Assembly: GCF_003148665.1 (NCBI RefSeq) | Contig: NZ_QGGQ01000004.1 | Span: forward strand, 186,001 to 250,000 | DNA length: 64,000 nt | Source of the DNA: Maribacter polysiphoniae | Lineage (GTDB): Bacteria; Bacteroidota; Bacteroidia; Flavobacteriales; Flavobacteriaceae | Reading direction: 5' to 3' | In this document: positions 53,119-61,682 of the stretch, one piece after another | Position numbering within the stretch: position 1 is the stretch's first letter | Layout: every line of letters begins with the position of its first letter | Notes under the pieces: model-generated | Told to the model about the DNA's origin: nothing | The model's database searches: none | Seen by the model: only the letters and a program-made list of their open reading frames with translations | Translations under genes and position numbers: made by a program

Positions 53119-54291
53119 TTAATAATTCCTCCACTTTTTGGTGAGCTCAAAAACATGGCTAAGGATGTCCGCCTCTTTTTTATCAAACTCCACTCCCCTA
53201 CGGGCCATCATTACTTTTGCGGCCTCAAAAGCCTTAATCGGCAAGTAGGATGTAAAACCTGAAGCGCCTCCCCAGCTAAAACTAGGTATAAAATTCCTTG
53301 GGAATCCAGGTACATAAATATTGGCGTTTACACCGATAACCGTTCCTGTATTGAACATGGTATTGATGGCCGTCTTACTATGGTCCCCCATCATCAGTCC
53401 ACAGAATTGCAACCCTGTTTGCTCAAACTTCTCGGTGGCATAGTTCCATAAACGCACTTTGGCATAATTGTTCTTTAGATTGGAGTTATTGGAATCGGCC
53501 CCAATGTTACACCATTCCCCCAAAACGGAATTTCCCAAATACCCTTCATGACCTTTGCTCGAGTATCCGAATATGACCGAGTTACTTATTTCACCACATA
53601 CCTTACCATGAGGTCCGACAGTAGTGGGACCGTACATTTTGCCCCCCATTTTAACCACGGCATTGTGACATAGGGCAAACCCGCCACGAATAAGGCTGCC
53701 TTCCCATATCTCGGCATTCTCCCCAATATATATGGGTCCTTCCGTAGCATTCAAAATACTGTATTCCACACTAGCGCCTTTCTCAAGGAAAATATTCTCA
53801 GGATGTATTACACTATTGGTATCAGATAAGGGCTCTGAGGTCCTTCCCTTTGTAAGAAAATCAAAATCCGCCTGTAGTGCCTCCCCATTTTTAGAAAAAA
53901 TATCCCACGTATGTTCAATACGTATGACTTCCCCTTCGAACGATATTTGTTCAAATGTGGAGAAATCAACTTCCTGGCCCTCCAATGAAAAGAAGGCAAT
54001 TACATCTTCCCCCTGAAAAACAGCCTGGTTTTCTTTAAGGGATTTAATTTGGTCCACTAATTCCCTGGTTGGCAAAAAAGAGGAATTGATCAACACATTC
54101 CTGTCCAACTCTACCATGGGAAACTTCCCTGAAAGATAATCCTCCGTGATTGTCGTCGTGGTCGTATTGAGATATTTTTCCCATTTTTCACGTATGGTAA
54201 GAATGCCAACACGTATGTCGGCTACCGGTCTTGTGAAAGTAAATGGCAACAAGGAATCCCTTGAAGGTCCATCAAAAAGAATATAATTCAT
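53119..54291 (-). CDS. GlmU-like putative sugar nucleotidyltransferase
   Basis: The 390-residue protein has a C-terminal left-handed beta-helix (about 185-340, with SVIHPENIFLEKGASVEYS, YIGENAEIWEGSLI and CHNAVVKMGGKMYGPTTVG) similar to the acyltransferase half of GlmU. The N-terminal half starts MNYILFDGPSRDSLLPFTFT and lacks the pyrophosphorylase loop LAAGxGTRM of true GlmU, so uridylyltransfer is uncertain. It follows rpmE2 on the same strand, separated by a terminator. It probably binds or modifies a sugar nucleotide for the cell envelope (inference). Confidence 0.85.
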   Translation of the reverse strand: MNYILFDGPSRDSLLPFTFTRPVADIRVGILTIREKWEKYLNTTTTTITEDYLSGKFPMVELDRNVLINSSFLPTRELVDQIKSLKENQAVFQGEDVIAFFSLEGQEVDFSTFEQISFEGEVIRIEHTWDIFSKNGEALQADFDFLTKGRTSEPLSDTNSVIHPENIFLEKGASVEYSILNATEGPIYIGENAEIWEGSLIRGGFALCHNAVVKMGGKMYGPTTVGPHGKVCGEISNSVIFGYSSKGHEGYLGNSVLGEWCNIGADSNNSNLKNNYAKVRLWNYATEKFEQTGLQFCGLMMGDHSKTAINTMFNTGTVIGVNANIYVPGFPRNFIPSFSWGGASGFTSYLPIKAFEAAKVMMARRGVEFDKKEADILSHVFELTKKWRNY

Positions 54292-54317
54292 AAATTGAAT
54301 TTTGCTTAAAACAAATA

Positions 54318-54346
54318 GCGCCCTCGATACTAACTATCGAGGGCGC
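54318..54346 (-). terminator. Terminator or attenuator after rpmE2
   Basis: A perfect 12-bp GC-rich stem (GCGCCCTCGATA with its complement) with a 5-base loop lies 29 bases past the rpmE2 stop and 27 bases before the GlmU-like ATG. The flanking T run is weak, so some read-through into the GlmU-like gene is plausible. Confidence 0.75.
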
Positions 54347-54374
54347 ATGTTTATTGTTGAATAGTGTACTTATT

Positions 54375-54647
54375 CTATTCTTCTTCCTTTTTATCCGCTT
54401 TTTGGAATTTCTTGTACTTGTTCTTGAATTTATCGATTCGACCAGCTGTATCCAAGAATTTAGCCTTACCTGTATAGAAAGGGTGTGATGTCCTGGAAAT
54501 TTCCAATTTCACTAAAGGATATTCAACACCTTCAACCTCTAAAGTTTCTTTGGTGTTTGCAGTTGACTTTGTTAAAAACACTTCTTCATTCGACATGTCT
54601 TTAAAAGCAACTAATCTATAATTTTCAGGGTGTATTCCTTTTTTCAT
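54375..54647 (-). CDS. rpmE2: 50S ribosomal protein L31, type B
   Basis: The 90-residue L31 starts [20 protein letters not shown] and contains [30 protein letters not shown]. The zinc Cys of type A L31 are absent, which marks the zinc-independent (C-minus) form. I chose the ATG at 54647 rather than the open frame start at 54689; the extra residues are leader. It has the strong TTG-N19-TAnnTTTG promoter and a GC-rich terminator of its own. Confidence 0.95.
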   Translation of the reverse strand: MKKGIHPENYRLVAFKDMSNEEVFLTKSTANTKETLEVEGVEYPLVKLEISRTSHPFYTGKAKFLDTAGRIDKFKNKYKKFQKADKKEEE

Positions 54648-54699
54648 TTTTTTAAAATCTTTATAACGCCCATTCCGACAGGCATGCATTTTAAGGCTG

Positions 54700-54729
54700 C
54701 AAATTTACATTTTTTTATCTAAATCACAA
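54700..54729 (-). promoter_or_regulatory. Promoter of rpmE2
   Basis: On the minus strand TTG (54727-54729), 19 bases, then TAAATTTG (54700-54707): both elements at consensus spacing. The leader is about 45 bases and includes a GC-rich stretch. Confidence 0.7.
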
Positions 54730-54833
54730 TTATTTGTTTAAAAAAGAAAAAATAAATATTCGTACCTTTAAGTGTAACATTAATTACAATTAATCCACTA
54801 ATATAGAAAACCAATTAAATCTTAGATACAAAA

Positions 54834-55355
54834 ATGGAACAAAACGAACCAAAAACAGGGAAATACGCATTAAATTTTGGAGTACTACTTGGTGTAGTCA
54901 GCGTTGTATTCGGACTTATGTTATTTTCAATGGATATGCATTACGACCAAGGATGGGCGATTCGTGGAATTAGCTTGGTATTGACCGTGGCCGCCATATT
55001 TTTGGGAATATTCCAATACAAAAAAGCCAATGGAGGATATCTGACCATATCAGAAGCCTTGAAAATTGGAACAGGAATCGCATTGATTGCCGGAATTATA
55101 GGTTTGATCTATTTCTTTTTACTGTCCAATGTCATAGAACCTGGCTATATGGACAAGATGTATGAAATAGGTAAAGTGCAGGCTATGGCGGACAATCCAA
55201 ATCTTACTGAAGAACAAATTGACCAAGGTATAGAAATGCAAAAAGGTTTCGCATGGCTAACCTATCCGTTCATACTAATCATGAATATTATTATCGGATT
55301 GGTATTGGGACTTATCTCTGGACTTATTTTGAAAAAACAAAAACCAGCGTATTAA
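54834..55355 (+). CDS. DUF4199 family membrane protein
   Basis: The 173-residue protein has four transmembrane segments (about 11-29, 44-60, 78-97, 137-163). The motif QYKKANGGYLTISEALKIGTGIALIAGIIG between helices two and three is typical of DUF4199, whose role is unknown. It precedes the glycosyltransferase gene on the same strand and such pairs recur in flavobacteria, suggesting an envelope-glycan role (inference). Confidence 0.87.
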   Translation: MEQNEPKTGKYALNFGVLLGVVSVVFGLMLFSMDMHYDQGWAIRGISLVLTVAAIFLGIFQYKKANGGYLTISEALKIGTGIALIAGIIGLIYFFLLSNVIEPGYMDKMYEIGKVQAMADNPNLTEEQIDQGIEMQKGFAWLTYPFILIMNIIIGLVLGLISGLILKKQKPAY

Positions 55356-55443
55356 CAAATACTTTCAAACTTTTGAAATCAGCCAAAAAACATCCTTTTT
55401 TGCTTCTGATCAAAAAGTTTAATCGTGTTAAATGTCAAAATTG

Positions 55444-55451
55444 TACTTTTG
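55444..55451 (+). promoter_or_regulatory. -7 element of the glycosyltransferase gene
   Basis: TACTTTTG matches TAnnTTTG 22 bases before the ATG at 55474. There is no clear -33. It suggests the glycosyltransferase has its own promoter, apart from the DUF4199 gene. Confidence 0.4.
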
Positions 55452-55473
55452 AAAAGAATTTCAGAAGTTTTCA

Positions 55474-56448
55474 ATGAACCTATCTGTAGTAATACCATTA
55501 CTGAACGAAGAAGAGTCCTTAAACGAACTGCACGATTGGATTGTAGCTGTTATGCAATCCAATCGTTTTTTATATGAAATCATCTTTATAGATGATGGCA
55601 GTACCGATGGTTCGTGGAACATTATTTCCCTTCTTTCCGCCAAAAACGAAAATGTCAAAGGCATCCGTTTCAGCAAAAATTTCGGCAAGTCACAAGCCTT
55701 GCATGCCGGCTTCAAGGCAGCACAAGGCGATGTGGTCATTACCATGGATGCCGACCTACAGGATAACCCTGAGGAAATTCCCGAATTATTCGACCTGATC
55801 CAAAATCAAGGGTACGACCTTGTATCCGGATGGAAGAAAAAACGATACGACTCGGTCATAACCAAGAACATCCCCTCTAAATTGTTCAATTGGGCAGCCC
55901 GTAAAACTTCCGGGGTCAAATTAAACGATTTCAATTGTGGGTTAAAAGCCTACAAGAAAGCGGTAATCAAGACTATTGAAGTACGTGGTGAAATGCACCG
56001 CTATATACCCGTCCTTGCCAAAAGTGCCGGATTCACCAATATCGGCGAAAAGATAGTACAACATCAGGCCCGTAAATACGGTAAAACCAAATTCGGTATG
56101 GAACGTTTCATCAATGGTTTTTTAGATTTGATCACCATTTGGTTTGTTTCCAAATTCGGAAGAAGACCCATGCACCTTTTTGGCGCCCTTGGCGTGTTGA
56201 TGTTCATCATAGGCTTCGGGTTTGCCATTTTTCTAGGCATTGACAAACTGTTTATAAACCCTACCGCCCGATTAATAACCGATCGACCTGAATTCTTTAT
56301 TTCATTGACTTCAATGATCATCGGGACACAACTGTTCCTTGCGGGGTTCTTGGGTGAAATCATGGTACGATCCCGAAAAGACGAAAAACGATATAATATA
56401 TTGGAGGAATTGAATCTTGCCCAAGAAAAAGAGCAATTTTCTTCGTAA
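55474..56448 (+). CDS. Glycosyltransferase family 2 (DPM1/GtrB-like)
   Basis: The 324-residue inverting GT-A enzyme has the nucleotide-sugar motif IDDGSTDGSW (about 33-42), the metal motif TMDADLQDNPEEIP (about 90-103) and GEMHRYIPVLAKSAGF, followed by two C-terminal transmembrane helices (about 233-260, 270-300). It probably transfers a sugar from a nucleotide donor to polyprenyl phosphate. It is followed by the phosphohexomutase gene after 24 bases, which could supply the precursor sugar phosphate. Confidence 0.92.
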   Translation: MNLSVVIPLLNEEESLNELHDWIVAVMQSNRFLYEIIFIDDGSTDGSWNIISLLSAKNENVKGIRFSKNFGKSQALHAGFKAAQGDVVITMDADLQDNPEEIPELFDLIQNQGYDLVSGWKKKRYDSVITKNIPSKLFNWAARKTSGVKLNDFNCGLKAYKKAVIKTIEVRGEMHRYIPVLAKSAGFTNIGEKIVQHQARKYGKTKFGMERFINGFLDLITIWFVSKFGRRPMHLFGALGVLMFIIGFGFAIFLGIDKLFINPTARLITDRPEFFISLTSMIIGTQLFLAGFLGEIMVRSRKDEKRYNILEELNLAQEKEQFSS

Positions 56449-56472
56449 ATTAACCTATAAAACAAAAAGTAC

Positions 56473-58182
56473 ATGGATTCTATTTTAAACGCTGCCAAAA
56501 GCTGGCTTTCAGATTTTTTCGACGCTGATGTCAAAACTGAGATTCAACAACTAATCGACAATGACCCTGAGGGACTAAAAGACCGGTTTTACAAGAACAT
56601 GGAATTTGGGACAGGTGGTATGCGCGGTATCATGGGCGTTGGAACCAACAGGATCAACAAATATACCTTGGGAAAAAGTACCCAGGGACTTAGTAACTAT
56701 CTAAAAAAGAGTTATCCAGAGGAAGAAATCAAGGTGGTAATCGCATATGATTGTCGTCATAACAGTGATACGTTGGCTAAAACGGTGGCCGATGTGCTAT
56801 CAGCCAATGGTATCAAGGTTTTTCTTTTCTCCGAATTAAGGACCACACCCGAATTATCATTTTCGGTAAGACACCTCAATTGCCATGCGGGAATCGTTTT
56901 GACGGCTTCCCACAATCCCCCGGAATATAATGGCTATAAAGTCTATTGGACCGATGGAGGACAAATAGTACCTCCACAGGATGGGGAAATCATTGGTGAG
57001 ATCGACAAACTGGCTTACGAGAATATCAACTTCAACGCCAATGAAGATTTAATCGAATACATCGATAAGGATGTTGACGAGGCCTTTATTACCGCTTCGG
57101 TTGCCAATGGTAGTTTCAATGCCAAAGGAAAGGATGATTTCAAGATTGTTTTCACTTCATTACACGGTACATCGATCACAGCGATTCCCGAAGTTTTGAA
57201 GAGAGCTGGTTATAATAATGTAACCATCATTGAAGAACAGGCAAAACCCGATGGGAATTTTCCAACCGTAAAATCCCCTAACCCAGAGGAACCTGAAGCC
57301 TTATCCATCGCGATCAAGAAAGCTAAGGAAATCGGGGCCGATATGGTTATAGGTACAGACCCGGATAGTGATCGATTGGGCATTGCCGTTAGAAACCTTA
57401 AAGGGGAAATGGAATTGCTCAATGGTAACCAGACCATGGTAATGATGACCAAATTCCTATTGCAGAAACGCAAGGAAAAAGGGATGCAGGGCAATGAGTT
57501 CATAGCCTCGACCATAGTTTCCACCCCCATGATGGGTGCCTTGGCCAAAGCATATGATGTCGAATACAAAATAGTGCTGACCGGCTTTAAATGGATTGCC
57601 AAAATGATCAAGGATTTCCCGGAATTGCATTTTGTCGGTGGTGGCGAGGAAAGTTTCGGATTTATGGTTGGGGATTTTGTACGGGACAAGGATGCTGTTA
57701 CCGCTACCCTATTGGCCTGTGAAATAGCAGCGGATGCCAAAGCCAAGGGAAGTTCGTTTTACAAGGAATTGATCCAATGTTATGCGGATTATGGTTTCTA
57801 TAAGGAAAAATTGATTTCAATGACGAAAAAAGGAATCAGTGGCGCCGAGGAAATAAAACAAATGATGGTGGATTACAGGGAGAATCCAATCAAGGAAATC
57901 GATGGTTCCAAAGTTGAATGGGTACACGATTACGATAGCTCAGTAGCCAAAAATATGATTACAGGAGAAACGGAAGCTATTGAAATCCCAAAATCGAATG
58001 TGTTGATCTACACTACCGAAAATGGGACACGAATGGCCGCAAGACCAAGCGGAACGGAACCAAAAATCAAATTTTATTTCAGTATAAATTCAAAACTCAA
58101 TACTGTGGAAGATTTCGAGAAAGTTCAAAAAGAACTTAATTCGAAGCTCGATCGGATTGTAAATGAACTGAAACTCGGTTAA
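56473..58182 (+). CDS. Phospho-sugar mutase (phosphoglucomutase/phosphomannomutase)
   Basis: The 569-residue alpha-D-phosphohexomutase has the active Ser loop TASHNPPEYNGYK (about 141-153), the metal loop GTDPDSDRLG (about 294-303), the sugar loop GGEESFGFM (about 391-399) and the phosphate loop RPSGTEPKIKFYF near the C-terminus. It interconverts hexose 1- and 6-phosphates; glucose or mannose preference cannot be read from these motifs. It shares one base with the ABC exporter gene (stop/start overlap), so the two are co-translated. Confidence 0.95.
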   Translation: MDSILNAAKSWLSDFFDADVKTEIQQLIDNDPEGLKDRFYKNMEFGTGGMRGIMGVGTNRINKYTLGKSTQGLSNYLKKSYPEEEIKVVIAYDCRHNSDTLAKTVADVLSANGIKVFLFSELRTTPELSFSVRHLNCHAGIVLTASHNPPEYNGYKVYWTDGGQIVPPQDGEIIGEIDKLAYENINFNANEDLIEYIDKDVDEAFITASVANGSFNAKGKDDFKIVFTSLHGTSITAIPEVLKRAGYNNVTIIEEQAKPDGNFPTVKSPNPEEPEALSIAIKKAKEIGADMVIGTDPDSDRLGIAVRNLKGEMELLNGNQTMVMMTKFLLQKRKEKGMQGNEFIASTIVSTPMMGALAKAYDVEYKIVLTGFKWIAKMIKDFPELHFVGGGEESFGFMVGDFVRDKDAVTATLLACEIAADAKAKGSSFYKELIQCYADYGFYKEKLISMTKKGISGAEEIKQMMVDYRENPIKEIDGSKVEWVHDYDSSVAKNMITGETEAIEIPKSNVLIYTTENGTRMAARPSGTEPKIKFYFSINSKLNTVEDFEKVQKELNSKLDRIVNELKLG

Positions 58183-60002
58183 TGGATTATTTTAAAAAAA
58201 TCCTTCGCTTTGCGAAGCCTTATAAGAAATACGGATTTCTTAATATATTTTTCAATATCCTTTATGCCTTGTTCAGTGCCTTGTCCTTTGCGGCATTGAT
58301 CCCGATGTTGGATGTGCTTTTCAAACCGGAGAAAAAGGTTCTAAAAGAGCCTGTATACACCGGAATAGGCCAATTGAAGGATTATCTTCAGGATTATATC
58401 AATTACAGGGTCACTGACTATTCAGGGGACGATCAAATGAAAGGTCTCGTCCTGGTCATTGGGCTCGTTTTGGTCTTGTTCCTGCTAAAGAACTTCTTCA
58501 ATTATGCGGCTATGTATTTTATTACATTCCTGCGTAATGGGGTCCTCAAGGACGTTCGTAACCGCATGTACCAAAAAATTACGGAACTGCCTATTTCCTA
58601 TTATTCCGAAAAACGCAAAGGGGATGTCATCGCCCGTATTACCTCGGATGTACTGGAAATACAGCATTCATTCCTTTCTATTTTGGAATTGATCGTTCGC
58701 GAACCCTTGACCATAGTGTTCACCATCTTGATCATGTTTGGAATAAGTTCCAAATTAACCATTTTCGTGTTCATTTTCATACCGGTTGCAGGAGCCATTA
58801 TTTCGAGAATCGGCAAATCGTTGAAAAAGAAATCGGATCGCGTCCAAAAAGAACAAGGGGAGTTTTTATCCATTGTGGAGGAAACTTTAGGCGGACTCCG
58901 GGTCATCAAGGCCTTTAATGCTGAATCCCGCTTTTATAAAACATTCAGTACCTCTACTGAACGGTTCTTTAAATTCTCGAACAAGTTATTGAACCGTCAG
59001 AATTTGGCATCACCAACAGGGGAGTTTTTGGGTATTTTGGTCATTGGTGTCCTATTGTGGTTCGGTGGTAAGATGGTATTGGTCGACAAGACCCTTGATG
59101 CCTCATCGTTCATCGCTTATATGGGACTGGCTTACAACATCCTAACCCCCGCCAAGGCTATCAGTAAAGCTTCATTCGGGGTCAAAAAAGGAAATGCGGC
59201 CGCGGAACGCGTCCTTCAGGTATTGGAAACTGAAAATCCAATTGTTGACAAAGAGGATGCCCTGGAAAAAACAACCTTCGACAATAGCATTGCCCTTGAA
59301 AACATCTCCTTTAAGTACGAAGATGAGTATGTATTGAAAGACTTTGATTTGAACATCCCCAAAGGGGATACTGTTGCCTTGGTTGGTCAATCAGGAAGCG
59401 GTAAGAGCACCATAGCCAATTTGGTCACCCGATTTTATGACGTCAACAAAGGGGCCATTAGCATTGATGGCACGAACATCAAGGATATAAGTAAAAAATC
59501 GCTGCGTAATTTGATGGGATTGGTCACCCAGGATTCTATCCTGTTCAATGATACCGTTCGCAACAATATCGGTATGGGCAAGGAAAATGCCACCGATGAT
59601 GAGATCATCGAAGCTGCGAAGATTGCCAATGCCCATGAATTCATAGCCTTGCTACCAAATGGATATGACACCAACATCGGGGATAGCGGAAATAAACTAA
59701 GTGGTGGCCAAAAACAACGTATTTCCATTGCCAGGGCGGTTCTTAAAAACCCTCCGATAATGATACTCGATGAGGCAACCTCCGCGTTGGATACTGAAAG
59801 TGAACGATTGGTACAGGATGCCCTGGAAAAAATGATGTTGCACAGAACTTCTATTGTTATCGCACATCGATTATCCACTATTCAGAAAGCGAATTCCATT
59901 GTTGTACTCCAGAAAGGCAAAATCGTTGAACAAGGTACACACAAAGAACTTTTGGCCAAAAACGGGGTTTATAGGAAACTGGTGGAGATGCAATCTTTAT
60001 AA
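58182..60002 (+). CDS. MsbA-like ABC exporter (fused permease and ATPase)
   Basis: The 606-residue type IV ABC exporter has a six-helix membrane domain (about 20-325, with ISYYSEKRKGDVIARITSDV as the coupling segment) and an ATPase domain from about 350 with GQSGSGKST, LSGGQKQRISIARAVL, Walker B PPIMILDEATSALD and the switch His in VIAHRLS. Half-size subunits of this type dimerise; MsbA flips lipid A precursors. The substrate here is not determined. It sits in a glycosyltransferase-mutase-exporter run, which supports a lipid or glycan substrate by inference. Confidence 0.92.
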   Translation: MDYFKKILRFAKPYKKYGFLNIFFNILYALFSALSFAALIPMLDVLFKPEKKVLKEPVYTGIGQLKDYLQDYINYRVTDYSGDDQMKGLVLVIGLVLVLFLLKNFFNYAAMYFITFLRNGVLKDVRNRMYQKITELPISYYSEKRKGDVIARITSDVLEIQHSFLSILELIVREPLTIVFTILIMFGISSKLTIFVFIFIPVAGAIISRIGKSLKKKSDRVQKEQGEFLSIVEETLGGLRVIKAFNAESRFYKTFSTSTERFFKFSNKLLNRQNLASPTGEFLGILVIGVLLWFGGKMVLVDKTLDASSFIAYMGLAYNILTPAKAISKASFGVKKGNAAAERVLQVLETENPIVDKEDALEKTTFDNSIALENISFKYEDEYVLKDFDLNIPKGDTVALVGQSGSGKSTIANLVTRFYDVNKGAISIDGTNIKDISKKSLRNLMGLVTQDSILFNDTVRNNIGMGKENATDDEIIEAAKIANAHEFIALLPNGYDTNIGDSGNKLSGGQKQRISIARAVLKNPPIMILDEATSALDTESERLVQDALEKMMLHRTSIVIAHRLSTIQKANSIVVLQKGKIVEQGTHKELLAKNGVYRKLVEMQSL

Positions 60003-60069
60003 AACACAATACCACACATTAAACCTTTTGCATTTTAATAGGTCTTAGATTAAACTTAAGTGCTGTAAT

Positions 60070-60612
60070 TTGATTGCCGAAGAGACATTACTAGACGAGT
60101 TGAGACGTCCGGAAACCCTGGACAAGGCCTTTGAAGTGTTGGTAAACACCTACAAAGAAAGGCTTTATTGGCATATACGAAGAATCGTTTTAAACCATGA
60201 TGATAGTGATGATGTACTTCAGAACACCTTCATCAAAGTCTATAAAAACATCAACGGCTTCAAAGGGGAAAGTCAATTGTATTCATGGATGTACCGTATT
60301 GCCACCAATGAATCCCTGACCTTTCTGAAGAAAAAATCCAACAAGATGGGGATTTCCGATGCAGAGCTTCAAGACAGAATGGTATCCAATTTACAAGCTG
60401 ATGTCTATTTTGATGGGGATGAGATACAAATAAAACTTCAAGAGGCTATTGCCCGTTTACCAGAAAAACAAAAATTGGTATTCAATATGAAGTATTTTCA
60501 GGAAATGAAATACGAGGAAATCTCAGGAATATTACATACTTCGGTTGGCGGTTTAAAAGCATCCTATCATTTGGCGGTTAAAAAATTGGAAGCTTTTTTA
60601 AAAGAGGATTAA
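60070..60612 (+). CDS. ECF-type RNA polymerase sigma factor (second)
   Basis: The 180-residue sigma factor has region 2 (DDSDDVLQNTFIKVYKNINGFKG, about 43-66), the -10-binding SQLYSWMYRIATNESLTFLKK, and region 4 with RLPEKQKLVFNMKYFQEMKYEEI and SVGGLKASYHLAVKKLE. The start is TTG at 60070; no ATG is available until deep in region 2. It is followed after 33 bases by a membrane protein that is probably its anti-sigma factor. Confidence 0.92.
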   Translation: MIAEETLLDELRRPETLDKAFEVLVNTYKERLYWHIRRIVLNHDDSDDVLQNTFIKVYKNINGFKGESQLYSWMYRIATNESLTFLKKKSNKMGISDAELQDRMVSNLQADVYFDGDEIQIKLQEAIARLPEKQKLVFNMKYFQEMKYEEISGILHTSVGGLKASYHLAVKKLEAFLKED

Positions 60613-60645
60613 ACCTTTTAAACTATTGAGAGTCAAAGAATAGAA

Positions 60646-61176
60646 ATGAAAAAGACAAACAACAAAAAGGATTTTAAAGTCCCCGAAGGTTACTTCGAAG
60701 GATTTACTGATAAACTAATGGAACGTATTAAAACTTCCAATGGCGATCAGAAGAACCTTATGTTGCCCAAATCAGACGGTTTCAAAGTACCTGACACCTA
60801 TTTTGAAGGCCTGCATTCAAAAATACAATCAAAATTGAAAGAGGACGAAACCAAGGTTATCCCCCTCAATCCTTGGCGCAAACAGCTTTATTACGCCGCT
60901 GCATCAGTGGCAATCGTAGTCCTTCTCACAATTGCAGTACAGTTTAACCAATCACCAGAACTGACTTTTGAGAGTTTGGCCAATTCTGATATCGAGGATT
61001 ATTTTGAACAGACCGATTTAGGGTTTTCAACCTATGAGATCGCAGAAGTCATCCCTGTTGATGACCTTGAAGTTTCCGATATTCTGGAATATCAGTTTAA
61101 GGATGAAAACATCATCGATTATTTGGATGATGATATTGATAATATTGAAGAATTAAATCTATTGGACAATGATTAA
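60646..61176 (+). CDS. Putative anti-sigma-type membrane protein with FKVPxxYFE repeats
   Basis: The 176-residue protein has one transmembrane helix (about 85-105). Before it are two copies of an FKVP-x-x-YFE motif (FKVPEGYFEGFTDKLMERI near 10 and FKVPDTYFEGLHSKIQSKL near 45), so the cytoplasmic part is an internal repeat that likely contacts a sigma factor. After the helix the C-terminal 60 residues are very acidic (DDDIDNIEELNLLDND). Position directly behind an ECF sigma gene supports an anti-sigma role; no known anti-sigma domain is recognisable. Confidence 0.72.
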   Translation: MKKTNNKKDFKVPEGYFEGFTDKLMERIKTSNGDQKNLMLPKSDGFKVPDTYFEGLHSKIQSKLKEDETKVIPLNPWRKQLYYAAASVAIVVLLTIAVQFNQSPELTFESLANSDIEDYFEQTDLGFSTYEIAEVIPVDDLEVSDILEYQFKDENIIDYLDDDIDNIEELNLLDND

Positions 61177-61624
61177 CTATAAGAACATCACAGTACTCCT
61201 GTTATTGCTGTTCACTACAACATTTACCTTTGGACAGCGTAAACCTGATAAAGAAAAGATACGTACACTCAAAGTGGCGTATCTTACGGAACAACTGGAA
61301 TTCACAACGAGTGAAGCCGAGGCTTTTTGGCCCATTTACAATACCTATCAAGATAAAATGGATGCCTTTAGAAACAAGGAACGGAACCAAATCTATGGCA
61401 AAACAAAGGACATGGAATCCCTATCGGATCAAGAAGCGAATGCCCTATTGGAAGATTTGATAGCTTTGGAAGACGAGAAGAACAAGGTGAACAAGCAGTT
61501 TTTAAAAGATATCCGAAAAGTGATTTCCGCTAAGAAAACCTTTTTATTATTGAAAAGTGAAAACGGATTTAAGCGACACCTATTGAAGCAATACCATCAA
61601 AAAAGGAATGGCGGTCAACGATGA
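61169..61624 (+). CDS. Secreted helical protein of the sigma-factor operon
   Basis: The 151-residue protein has a signal peptide (about 1-21, ending TFGQ). The mature part is charged and helical, with AYLTEQLEFTTSEAEAFWPIY, MESLSDQEANALLEDLIALEDEKNK and a basic C-terminal end. It resembles Spy/CpxP-like periplasmic sensors in size and helicity, but lacks the LTxxQ repeats, so the link is loose. It overlaps the previous gene by 8 bases and probably completes the ECF module by sensing an envelope signal (inference). Confidence 0.75.
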   Translation: MINYKNITVLLLLLFTTTFTFGQRKPDKEKIRTLKVAYLTEQLEFTTSEAEAFWPIYNTYQDKMDAFRNKERNQIYGKTKDMESLSDQEANALLEDLIALEDEKNKVNKQFLKDIRKVISAKKTFLLLKSENGFKRHLLKQYHQKRNGGQR

Positions 61625-61656
61625 TCGTCAATCCATAACGATTAGGATACATTCCG

Positions 61657-61682
61657 AAATAGGGGCCAAAAGGCCCCTATTT
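61657..61682. terminator. Terminator overlapping the stop codon of the Ycf48-like gene
   Basis: AAATAGGGGCC pairs with GGCCCCTATTT around an AAAA loop, with T runs on both sides. It separates convergent genes. The TAG stop of the minus-strand gene lies inside the right arm. Confidence 0.85.

Noticed and set aside
57210-57746. 178-residue minus-strand frame
   Set aside because: It is antisense to the catalytic core of the phosphohexomutase; no independent features.
61169-61624. CpxP/Spy-type periplasmic chaperone
   Set aside because: The LTxxQ repeats that define the family are missing, so only a general secreted helical protein is claimed.
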